Positions 1 through 11,200 of a stretch of DNA of 35,633 nt are shown here, one piece after another. Every line of letters starts with the position of its first letter. Positions within the stretch are counted from its first letter, which is position 1. The notes under the pieces are model-generated. The model made no database searches and was not told the origin of the DNA. It worked only from the letters and a program-made list of their open reading frames with translations. A program made the translations under genes and the position numbers. This DNA is from a virus. Location: positions 1-35,633 of IMG/VR virus record IMGVR_UViG_3300032240_000553; one strand, 5' to 3'.

Positions 1-1153
1 AACCAACTGGACCAATACCAAGTCCACTATTAATAGTTACCGCGGCTGGGCCACTGGCTGTGCTTACATAAATTACTCTATCAGCAGTTTGGATTGTTGT
101 TTTGCTTACGATTGTCTGTGTTCCGTCAACATATAAATCGCCACCAATCCAAACATCTCCGCCAATACCAGCACCGCCAGCTACTTGTAAAGCACCTGAG
201 TTAGTACTAGTTGCATTAGTTACACCAGTTATTACCGCTTGAGTTGTTACATTTAAATTGGTAACTGTAGTGTTGACTGCTAGGACCCCTTGTAGATTTG
301 ATATACCAGGAGTTACTAAAATATTATTAGTCTCCATTGAAGTGGCTTTCATCAATCCGCTAGTTTCAATAGTACCTGTAGATAGTACTGGTCCCAGAGT
401 TGATGTTGAAAATACTCGCAATGTCTGGCTTTGCATAGGTCCAGTTACTACCAATGAACCTAAGCTGACTGGCCCAGTTACAATTAATCCAGTAGAGTAT
501 ATTGTAGCAGTAGCCGAAATGTTTCCAAAGATGTTTAAACCTTGACGGATTATAGTATTTGCTTGATTAGCTTGATAAAATCGTAAAGGATTAGTACTAT
601 CTTGAGCAGTGGCTGTAAACGTAGAATTACTGATAGCTCCAACAACCACGTTGAAATCTTCCATCAACACAACTTGTTGTGGGTATTGGAATACGTTATC
701 TACAATACTAGTACCAGCGCCAACTTGGCCAGGAATGTACCATCCTGATGTTTCACCTGCAGGGTATGAAAATACTGTGTTGTATTGATAACCAGTAAAA
801 TAATTTAATTCTTGTTTAGTTGTATCGTACCAAAAGTCACCTGCGGTCATACCTGCAGGAGGTTGACCACTCAGTGTTGCGCCGCCAGCGGTTATAAATT
901 TTATACCATCAAATATTCTAAGTTTGCTGTATGTACTGTCATACCATAACTGACCTTTAATAGGATTTGACGGTGGCTTGTAGTTAGGGTTTGCTGAGTT
1001 TGTCAGCAGTATTGCTAAATTTTGATTGTGATATTGGCCATAACCTGGAACATCTCTACCAACAAAGGTAATACTGGTTTGAGTATTATTGATTGTGCCA
1101 TCGGCCAATCTCAATAATACTGTTCCATCGTTATTTAAAATCGTGTAGGCCAT
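1..1153 (-). CDS. Tail-fibre protein, C-terminus cut off by the window edge
   Basis: The frame is open from ATG at 1153 to the left edge (384 codons seen). A GGAG ribosome site lies 8 bases before the ATG, after tandem TAA TAA stops that end the upstream gene. The N-terminus (about residues 1-85) has the 'GQLWYDS...LRIFDG' type of segment seen in fibre proteins of marine T4-like phages. Residues 200-370 are Ser/Thr/Gly/Val-rich with repeated short beta-strand units and the motif GALQVAGGAGIGGDVWIGGD, typical of trimeric phage fibre shafts. It is last in the baseplate/fibre block, which fits a distal, host-contacting fibre. The receptor-binding C-terminus lies outside the window. Fibre identity is quite sure; the exact T4 equivalent is not assigned. 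Confidence 0.8.
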   Translation of the reverse strand, partial: MAYTILNNDGTVLLRLADGTINNTQTSITFVGRDVPGYGQYHNQNLAILLTNSANPNYKPPSNPIKGQLWYDSTYSKLRIFDGIKFITAGGATLSGQPPAGMTAGDFWYDTTKQELNYFTGYQYNTVFSYPAGETSGWYIPGQVGAGTSIVDNVFQYPQQVVLMEDFNVVVGAISNSTFTATAQDSTNPLRFYQANQANTIIRQGLNIFGNISATATIYSTGLIVTGPVSLGSLVVTGPMQSQTLRVFSTSTLGPVLSTGTIETSGLMKATSMETNNILVTPGISNLQGVLAVNTTVTNLNVTTQAVITGVTNATSTNSGALQVAGGAGIGGDVWIGGDLYVDGTQTIVSKTTIQTADRVIYVSTASGPAAVTINSGLGIGPVG

Positions 1154-1156
1154 TTA

Positions 1157-1810
1157 TTAAACTCCAGCGGTCGTATAAGCACTTAAACTTTGGATACGGA
1201 TAGTGTAATCAACCTGCACTAATCTGTTCAATGACTTCTGTACAGGGTGGAAAATAACGTGAGTTAGCAACGGACCTGTACCAGGACCATTGGGACTATA
1301 GGCACGCACTCCTAATTCATCAAATACGAATGTTCCGTCCGAATTCGTAGCATTATCAAATGCTTGTTGGCCTGTTGGCTCACCAAAATCTAATAAACAA
1401 CTGATCAATACATCACTGTAAAATGCTCCAGGAACATGTCTGGCCTGCATGAAATTTCTTGCTGGATCCAAGTCATATGTTTGTTTTGCATCAACTACTT
1501 TATAGTAAGTTTGATTATATAAACTAGCACTTACACCAATAACGTTTGGTGTCAAATACGTAATAATACCAGTGTTGTCTACTCTAGTACCGCCGTTACC
1601 AAAGGCAATACCCTCAATCATGCCTAATCCTTGGTTACTGACACTCTGCGCCAAGCTCAAACTAAAATTTTCATAGTTGATAGCGTTGTCTTTGTCAATA
1701 AAGACTTCTTTAGTCGTAGGATCATAGATTTTAATATGTCCTTTTAGCACTATATTGCCCTGTTCATTGGGTTGTTTTTCTGGTTGACTAGTCATTTTTT
1801 CTTGTTCCAT
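1157..1810 (-). CDS. Small virion structural protein, probable tail/fibre-associated
   Basis: 217 residues, no catalytic motif. After a polar N-terminus rich in Gln and Glu, residues 20-75 carry a segment (GHIKIYDPTTKEVFIDKDNA, then AFGNGG) that I recall from structural proteins of marine T4-like myoviruses; that is recollection, not a search. It sits between a collagen-like fibre protein and a tail-fibre protein, so a role in fibre attachment or the distal baseplate is likely. The start is uncertain: a GATAAATA late-promoter-like box ends only 5 bases before ATG-1810, which at T4 spacing would start the RNA on that ATG. The in-frame ATG at 1795 (residue 6) may be the real start. The gene ends with TAA directly before the next ATG. 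Confidence 0.6.
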   Translation of the reverse strand: MEQEKMTSQPEKQPNEQGNIVLKGHIKIYDPTTKEVFIDKDNAINYENFSLSLAQSVSNQGLGMIEGIAFGNGGTRVDNTGIITYLTPNVIGVSASLYNQTYYKVVDAKQTYDLDPARNFMQARHVPGAFYSDVLISCLLDFGEPTGQQAFDNATNSDGTFVFDELGVRAYSPNGPGTGPLLTHVIFHPVQKSLNRLVQVDYTIRIQSLSAYTTAGV

Positions 1811-1815
1811 AATGA

Positions 1816-1823
1816 TATTTATC
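1816..1823 (-). promoter_or_regulatory. Candidate late promoter box GATAAATA
   Basis: The minus strand reads GATAAATA, 7 of 8 bases of the T4 late consensus TATAAATA. It lies 5 bases before the annotated ATG of the 217-residue gene. At T4 spacing (start about 6 bases downstream) the RNA would be leaderless, or would use the second ATG at 1795. It could be chance in AT-rich DNA. Confidence 0.35.
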
Positions 1824-1826
1824 TAA

Positions 1827-2261
1827 TTAAAATCCACTTGACACAGGAGCGTATATTCTTCTCCAGTTGTTGGCAGCTACACAAACATAGATATAAGTGC
1901 TGTCTGCGGCAATCTGTCCAACAAACCCTGAAGATGTAGAACTAAGTGGGGCGGGGATCACGTTAAATGCAGGATTTGCACCAGCAGTTCCTTGAGTTCC
2001 ACCGGCACCTTGAGCTCCTCCAATTCCTTGGGTTCCTTGTGGCCCAGACCCTTGTGCTCCAGTAAATCCTTGAGCACCAAAGCCAGTTGGCCCTTGTACT
2101 CCATTCGTTCCGTTACGGCCAGCAGTTCCTTGTGGACCAATACCCTGTACTGAATTTGCCAAGTCTCGCCAAGCAAATCTGTAAGCTACACTGTTTTGAG
2201 TAACTACAAAATAAGTCGATGCTGTAGAGCTAATTGTTGGTAATAAATTTATATTTGACAT
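1827..2261 (-). CDS. Collagen-like tail-fibre/adhesin protein
   Basis: 144 residues in three parts. Residues 1-38 are an N-terminal head (VTQNSVAYRFAWRDL) of the type that may anchor fibres. Residues 39-95 are a collagen-like run of Gly-X-Y triplets rich in Gln, Thr and Ala (GPQGTAGRNGTNGVQGPTG and onward), expected to form a trimeric triple helix. Residues 100-144 form a small C-terminal beta domain (GFVGQIAADSTYIYVCVAAN, then NWRRI), a common tip module of phage fibres. A strong AAAGGA ribosome site stands 6 bases before the ATG, 11 bases after the giant gene's stop. The repetitive triplets also create a spurious open frame on the same strand. Its exact place on the virion is unknown. Confidence 0.75.
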   Translation of the reverse strand: MSNINLLPTISSTASTYFVVTQNSVAYRFAWRDLANSVQGIGPQGTAGRNGTNGVQGPTGFGAQGFTGAQGSGPQGTQGIGGAQGAGGTQGTAGANPAFNVIPAPLSSTSSGFVGQIAADSTYIYVCVAANNWRRIYAPVSSGF

Positions 2262-2272
2262 GTTCTATCCTT

Positions 2273-5200
2273 TTAATAACCCCATAATGGGTTTCCATCT
2301 TGATCTGATAACGGAGTTCCAGTATTATCAAGTAGATAAATTTCACCGCCATAGAAGCTTTGATCTGGCAATGCCGCTGGTCCTTCACGTAAGAATTGTG
2401 CTACAGCATTTGTACTAGTTAATATCGATATTGTATTAGACATAGGGTTATTTGGATCAAGATCATTCCAGCTTGCGCCAACTCGTCTCATAACAACAGT
2501 TAACAATGCACCATCATGAATCTTTACCGTTGCTGTATTTAATATTAAAGTTTGAGTTGCAGTAACGATACTAAAATCAGCAGGTACTGCTCGTAATCCA
2601 GAGTCTACAAATCCTAGGGTAGCAGTTGCCACAAACCCAGTACCAGTTGACCAATACACTACATTATTTTGAGTTACAAGATATGTGGTACCGGTTGTCA
2701 CTGTTGTAGGTAACTCAGACATGGTCGATACTGTATGATTAATAATAGACTGTGAACGTCCAGGATTGTAGACCCAAACAATATTAGTGTCAGTTGTAAT
2801 ATATGCAGGATAAGGATGGATTAACTGATCCTGTGGTATTCTACGATAGACATTAGATAAATCTTCAATATTGTCAAACGTTGGGAATATAGCGTTTGTG
2901 AACGTAGAAGTTGATAATATAATCTGTGCTGTTGAAATACCGTCATACATCACAGTGGTGTCGTGAATGTATGAAGGATCCTTTCTCAACTTGACTCCAC
3001 CATAATAAACTTCTACTTGATCCTTGGCAGCAATACTGGCTGTAGATACGCTGTACACTTCTTTACCAAATACAATTTTTCCAGTGTATGGGTCAAACGG
3101 GAACAAGCCTCTAGGATTTAACTCGTCAGTTATCGAAGTCATTAGTTTAATGCCATCGCATCTTACTGTAGAACTTGTTATAGTATCCCACCATCCATAT
3201 ATAGTGGCTGTAGAAATTTTATATACATTATTCAGAGCATTACTTGTATGAGTTAAAGTATTTTGTATAAAGACCACATCATCCACACCTGGAATGTTCT
3301 GATATGTTCCTTGGTCAATAACTCGTGTGCCAATTTGATTATAATCAGCAGGGCTAGTTCCGTAAGTTCCACGGCGTAGTTGACTTAAAACTTCTCTCTC
3401 CATTTGGAAGAATTCAATTCGCTCACCGTTAACCAAAATAACTCCTGGACGATTTAAGGCCGCGTTGGGCGGAGTCAATACCGTAGAGTCTGCTACATAA
3501 ATTTCAGTATCTGAAGCAGTTAACGGATTGATCAAGTATGTTGAGTTAGCTGTTGAAATTCTGGTGTATTGTGCAGGTCCTGAAACAATAGGAAGGAAAA
3601 TTCTGTATGCTAAATTCTCGCTAGATACTGAAGGACTTGCCACGCTGGTCACTACAACTGAATCATATCGTGTAATAGCATTTCCGCCAAAGGCAGCGCC
3701 TGTAGTAGTCGATGCAGATGATACATTATCTTGAGAAGCGACAAATACATCACTCAATAAAATTGTACGTTGATCTGACAACAATTGGAAATCAATATTA
3801 TTACTTAATATAAGTTCTCCAGATGCTGTAGTGTTTACTGTGACCCACAAATAAGTTGGATCTACAACAGTTCTATCTAATTTATATGTTCTATTAGGAT
3901 TGCCAACAAATGATTGTTGCTCCATCATCAAGCTATCTTGATTATTAAATGTTGTAATCTTGATACTTTCAGTTGTTGTATTCCAATAGTTAGGTGTTAA
4001 GTATAACTGATAACCACGCAGTATCTCATCAAACTTCAATGCATAATCGTATGAATATGCCATTGTGGCAGTGTATACTGCGGTAGTGTATGTAGATGAG
4101 TTAGTAATATCAATAGGATTAAATGCTTCAACAGCAATAGTATCTCCTACTTTTACTGCCAGTGATTGTGAATTTATACTCACTGTGCTACTATTAATAA
4201 CATAGTGATTTGCCGCTGTAGGATCTAATTTTACGCCATTCTGATACACATTGACATTGGTCAATGTTGATATAAAATTAGTATTGGTCAAATCATAAAT
4301 TGGATAGTTCAGTGACGTTAAAGATTCAACTGTGTAATATCTAGTATAAGGAGGACGCAATCTTCTTGGCACTCCACCCTTGTCGTATGCTTCCACAATT
4401 ACTTGATCACTTGGTGGTCCATAGGCCAAATCAGGGCCTGCAGGGAAAAGTGGTATTGGTTGAGGTATGCCATTAGTACCAGTAGTATAATCCCATCGTT
4501 GTGTTAAAATAGAGTTGAACGAAGGATGCTCAATATTAAAGAACCATGCATCTACTGAGCGGTCGCCAACCTGTGTAGTGGTATTCCAATAAACTACAGC
4601 GGCTGCTCTATCATTTTCACTGTTCGCTGGTTGTATGTCATAATAAGGAGTATGTGGGTTGACAGGATCAAAGAATCTAGTAACTGGTACTCCGTTATTG
4701 GTGACATAAGCACTACCAACATCATGTATGCTGGCTAAACTAATTAAAGTAGTTGTGGTAAATCCAGCGCCAGCGGCATCTGAAACTTGAAGACTAACGT
4801 GATCCAAAATACCCAAATCATTAGTGCCAGTAGTGCCAACACCAAAAATCCTATATGTCAAAATTCCTCGTGGAGCTACTTGATCTGGTATTAGTAGTTT
4901 ACGATTAAACCAATCAATTGAATATTGATTCTCTGTAGTAAATTTTCCATCGGCCACGTAATCCAAAGGAACATCACCAAAAGTAACTATCATACCACCC
5001 GGAGTAGTAGGCATTACATCTAAAGGAACTTCTACGGTGGTACCTCTGAATGCGACCAGTTGAGAGTGGATTAATATAACAGGGGATGACCCAATTGTTG
5101 GTCTTGTATAAACATCAATACCCAATGTGTCAGCGGTAAATCCTGGCAGTATTTCTTCCGGAGCTGAACCACTAGCGGTGGCTATGAAATTGTTGCCGCC

Positions 5201-8200
5201 GTCAATGACCAACTCTCTAGGATCTAAACCAGTTGCATTAAGTAGTCCAGTTATGGTTGAATATGCGCCACCGTTGACCAGTGTATCAAATACTACTGTG
5301 CCTGTGGTATACAATGAAGATGACACAGAATAAATGCTAGTAGATGTATTTGTAGCAGTGTAAGTACCTTCGTATAAACCGCCAAATTGTGTTCTAGGAT
5401 CTTCTGCACCCACCATTAACTGAGTTAAAGTTCCAACTAGTGAGTTAAAGCCTGGCATACCCGATGTTGGTTTATAGAAGTTTTCTATACGCTCAACTGC
5501 GGTCATTAGCGAAGTGCTCTTTTGATAAGATACAGTAATCGTTGTTCCTACAGCAGGTGGCATAGATGCATCTAAGAATTTTAGTCTGCTATAGGACTTT
5601 TTATATCCATTGTAAGTTTGAGTATAATAATCAATAGTGTAACTTGATGGCAACACATATTGTCCAGTCACTGTTACAACTATTTTAGACTTATCAGCCT
5701 GTGCTACCCAACTTAATGGGAATATTAATGTTGCACCATCACCTATAAATGTATCAGATACTGATAACCCTCCTATTTGATTACGGATGCCAACTCTATC
5801 AAATACCAGTGTTGTATCCATTTCTCGAACTGGATTAAACATAACTGTGGCAGTAGATATCTGAGGTGCTACAAATGTTTGCTTGGTTGAATCATAATAG
5901 AATGGGAAATCAAAGTCTGACACACTGCTAAAAGAAGTATCTGTTGCTTCATACTGAGTAGTGAATTTTCTAATCTGAGTGTGATAAGGTTTAACTTCTT
6001 TTATGTATTCTTCATAAAAAGAACTGTCTGCAAGTTTATAAATTGGAGGCTGAGATAGCTGGCCTGCAAAATTAGTTACATTTATAAATGATGTTTTAAA
6101 CACCCAATCAAGAGCAGGCTGTTCAGCAATAGCATATTTTACAGCAGTGAAGAATATGTTGTTCCAATGATACTGTAAATCATTAATGAAAATATCATTC
6201 TTCAATATATCTAAAAGAATACGAATTTCTTTATCAGGTGTTTGATCAAACAAAGTTTGATTGTAGTTGTATGTTTCGTCCCAGCCAGGAAATCTATCCC
6301 ATATAGCATTATCTATTTGGAATGTTCCATTTTGTTCATAAACAATATTAAAATTATTGCCAAATGTCCCAACTTGTCCTGTAGATGTGTTAACTTGTTC
6401 TACAATAATGTAGTTACCATTGCCTCGGTTACTGACTTTTATATAATCCCCAGGGGCATATGATACTGAGCCTAGTTCAAATACTGAGCCAAGTTGTGCC
6501 ACAATATTTTGATAAGGATTATATGTAGGGGCAGACCAATCTACTAGGCTGTAGTAAAGATTAGTATTGTAGCTTTGAGTTCTGACTCTCTGCCAATTAG
6601 TTTTTACAGGATTATATGAATATACAGTCCATCCACCGTTGTATGTTGAATCGGATAGCACTGTCACAGTCGATGTGCTAAGGTAATCAATTAACGGTAA
6701 TTCGTCTATAGACTCTAATGTTAGGTACTGTGTAGGATGAGGTTCAGCTGAAGTTAAATTAGGAACACTATAATTAGAAATTACTGGGATAGTAATTAAC
6801 ACACTATTAGCATATTCAATTACATTACGCAGAGCGGTAAATCTATTTTTAAATAAAGTTTGTTGTGGGCGAATACCAATACCATATTTAGACCTTTCAC
6901 TCAATGAAGTATCTGGAACTGCGTTACCTAGTACGTCATGCCCTACTAGACTATCTATTATTTTCTTTTCAATCAATGCCGGAGTAGCTGACGAATTAGC
7001 ACCGTGTTCTAATAGTGTCCACTCAGTATGTTTAGGAACTGTATTAAATGTGTTATCGATCTTTAAATTAATACTGATGTCATCAGACACCAGTGCAGAT
7101 CCTAAATTAGATAGCATTACTGTGTTAGAAGAAATAACACTAACGTGCTGTATTCCAGACCCAGTAGGATCGGCAATATAAGATGCCACAGTAAACGCAT
7201 TTGTTTTTCTGTTAGGAATATTAGGTACTGTAGTTTTATTCTTAACCCAGAAATAGTAAACATTGCTGAAACTATTAGTTATGTGGTCGTAAACTTGCTT
7301 CACTGACACAACGCTATTGTCAACATTCTTAGGCTGTCCACTAATACCCTGTGTTAATCCTGCAGGCGTATCTGCCTGTATAGACCAATCGCTAGGTAGC
7401 AGAGTAGATTCGACCCATTCATAAACATCAATGCTTGCTCCTGGGAACAACTTGTTCCAGTTGCTACGTCTAAATTCTAAATTGCCTTGTTCATACCATA
7501 TGTATTTGGCAGTGCTTAGATCCCACCACAACTCACCCACATGGTCATCGACCCAGTTAGCTGAGCTGTTTACGTTAACACCAGTAACTCCAACTGAATA
7601 AATTGCTGGATCGCTAGGCATCTTATATGTTAACTCTGCTTCTGCTATGCCAAGTATTTTGCCTTTTAATGGATCTACATAGTCGTAGTAGTTGACAATG
7701 TCATTAGTTACTGTGTTTATTAGGGTTATTTCTTTAATGGCGTTAGGCAATACCAAATCGTCCTGAACTCTAACTTGGTTCCAACCGCCGTCATAATCAC
7801 CAATAGGTTTAAATTGATAAACATTGCTGACAATTTGGCCACTTATGCCAGGTGCACCGACTATAATGACATTGTTATCTATAGATATACTTGTTCCGTA
7901 ATCTGTTCCAGATGTTATTGCCTCAGTGGCATTGGTTAATTCTTCAGCATAGACATATTTGTTACCACGCTTGCTGTACACATACACAGAACCAGATGCT
8001 GGCTCTTCTTCAATGAATCGTGTGGTAGTCAAGTCTAATGTTGTATCATCAGTATCAAATGTTGTATATACAGTTCTGTTTGTACCCAGTGCAGAAATAA
8101 CTAGTAATGATGATTTTACATCAAAGTCAATAGCTTGGCCAAAGTTCATACCTGAACCAATGACTGGATTCGTTATAATTTGTTGTAGTACATATGTGCC

Positions 8201-11200
8201 GTTTGTTGCTGTAAAAATACCCACAGCACCTAAACTGCCGTCTGCATTAGTTGCCCCAGGTGCACCAACTGCCAAGAATTTTGAATCGCTACTCATTGCA
8301 AGCGATTTACCAAACTGGGCACCAGGTGTAGTAAACGTTGATGAAGAAATTAAACTAACACCATTAGATGTGCTAGAAGTGATATTATAAAATACTTGTA
8401 CAGTTCCACTATTTTGATGGTAAGGCGCACTAATCGCAACTATGCTAGCATCGTCACTACCAGCAATGGCATAGCCCCATTGAGCACCGTTAGTGAAAAG
8501 ACCTATTTGTATATTACGTGGCCAAATTTTCTTAATGAGCGTTGCAGTGACCGTTGCAGTAGTAGATGAAACACTATAAGCATACACAGTTCCACTACTT
8601 GATTGATTAGGAGCACCAATCAAAGTAAATTTAGTTGAAGTATTTCTTTGCACAAATAAACTTGAACCAAATCGTCCACCAGGTGTGTCAGACGGGTGAC
8701 GAATCCATGTTTGTACCTGCTCACTAAACACATTATTAATGTTACTAATTTTAACAGTACCACTATTGTTGTATGCTCCAGGAGCACCAGCAAACATCAA
8801 TCCATATGGTGAATTTTTAAACTTTACATCATCATAAAATACAGAATACCCTAGTTCGTTGCCAGTACCAGGAGTATTGCTCATTTGATAACGAACAATA
8901 GGCAATAGTGAACCATCTACAGATTGGTATAGTCCGGCGCCACCTGATAAAGCGTTGTTGTTATCAGAATATGTAGGATTACCAATCAATACATATGATT
9001 GGTTAGAAGGTCTATGGATACTAAATCCCAATCCTTCGTGAGCCGGTGTTGAAAGTTCTGATGTTGCACTATTTGTATAATTTAAAACTTTTTCGTATAC
9101 TGCCCAACCGTTATTGTCTTTACCGTTGCCAGTATCTACCCAGATAAACGAACCGTTCTTGTAACGATATAATTTTTGGTCGGATGGTAAATCGTCAAAA
9201 GTTGGGAATCTAGAAGATTCAAAAGTAAACAAGAATCCTGCGTCAGTTGGTGTTGGTAAATTAATAAATGTCAACGGAGTTGCTACTACAAACTCTGTAG
9301 CAGATGGGACACTTAAAATTTGATAGATGCCATCAGATTCACTAGTAAAATTTACAACAGATATAAATTGCGTAGCAGTTAATCCGTGTGGAATGTTTGT
9401 AGTAAAGGTCATTGTTCCATCAGGCTGTGGAATTTGAACATCAGATATGCTGGCTGAATGGAAAGTATAACGCAATACGTCCCAGCTGCCGTCTGGCATA
9501 AATCCTAACCAAATAGTAGTGCCATCATCAATTATATTGTTGTTGGCAATATCAAGTATGCTGTTTAAGTTGTAGGCTGTTGCTTTAACGTCGTCAATAC
9601 GAACATATCCAGCATGGATTAATTTAAATGCATCATCGCTTGATGTTGTTGTAATAATTTCTGGCAGTGTGCCAGTGCCAATAGTTAATTGATCTGGCGT
9701 AATCTGATTAATCAGTGTATCATTTATTACCTTGTCTTTGCTGACAAATGTAATAATTTGTGGATTCTCTACAAATGTACGCTCATGCAATGGCGCTTCA
9801 AATTCCTTAGTAGTGGTAAAAGATCCGTATTGTCCTACACGGAACGCCCACTCTTCTCTGTAACCAACATCGCTACCTATATTAGATAATGATGCGGTGG
9901 CCAGTTTAGATATGGCGTTTGATGTGCCCTTTTCTCTAATATATCCTTGATAGAATTTATACTGGCTAATAGGGTCACTGAATATATTGTTTAGATAAGG
10001 TCTAGTAATATATCCAGTTAGATACTGTGCAGAAGCTTGCTGGCTAGAATCAAAATTATCAATGTCCAAACTATAAAAATCATTGAACTGTGATATTTTA
10101 TAATCAAAATTTGGCAACAATCCAGCAGTAGGCTTTTTGTTTAAGTTACTCCATTTGTTAAAATCAAATGTTAGTGACCCTTCAATATTTTTCTTAGCAC
10201 TATAATATAGTCCGTTATATTTTACCACTGTGCTGGCAAGATAATCAGTATTGGGTGACCAGTTAACCACTGTGGCTTCATCATAGACAAATCCAGGACT
10301 AAAGAAATCTCCATTCCATTCAGAAGTTCTAAAACCTACTAGCTTCATTCTCTTCTGACGTTCACCTGTTTGTATGTCGTAAATAACATCGCCAAAAATA
10401 TCAGTGTTATCAAACACCATGCCGTGTTCTTTTTGTATGCAATTTAAACGGATAAGATAGATACCATCAGCAGTATTAATGGTGTTGACTGTGAATAATC
10501 CATCTTGTCTTGCAACAAATAAGTTGTGTTTAGGGAATGGCGTACCATCAGCACGAGCAATACTATACTCATAGAATTTATTAAAGATGTCATCAACTAC
10601 TGAATTGTCTTGTCGGAATTTTACTTGATCAGAGAATGGACTGATTGAGATAACACTCTTTTCATCCCAACGCTGAGTAGACCAATATAGGAATTCTTGA
10701 CTACTTAAATTCCAGTCATTTAATATGTTTAAATCTTCGTTAAACTGGTCAAAGATAAATCCTTGATCCGTTAACCATGCGCCATAACCTATGATAACAT
10801 CATACAAGTCTTGTACATTGGTAAATGTTTTTCCGTAAGGAACAGAATAAACAGTCTTATCAAAATCAGCGGCTATTTGTACAGTTACTCCTCCTACTGT
10901 AGGAAGTTCTGGAAGTATTTGATAGAAAGAACTATTGAATACTGGCTCTGCTTGATGTGATGTAATAACTCTATAGAAGTTTGAACCGTATTGAACAATC
11001 TGTCCAGATTGATAAAATCTGGTTGATGGAGTAGACTTGGCAGTGGTTGTTTGGAACGGGCTTAACCCAGTATTTCCAGATGTTGATGATGGGGCCCATG
11101 CAACATAAGAAGAACTTACACCACCTATTGTTATAGTAGGTGTTGTTTGATTTCTAATAGATTTATAATATTTAAAATACGGTGTTTTTCTATCGTATCC

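Noticed and set aside
1958-2176. Second open frame on the minus strand inside the collagen-like gene
   Set aside because: Produced by repetitive Gly-X-Y codons read in another frame; no start signal.
7959-8390. 143-codon plus-strand frame opposite the giant gene
   Set aside because: Antisense shadow of the FG-GAP repeat region; no promoter, ribosome site or family features.
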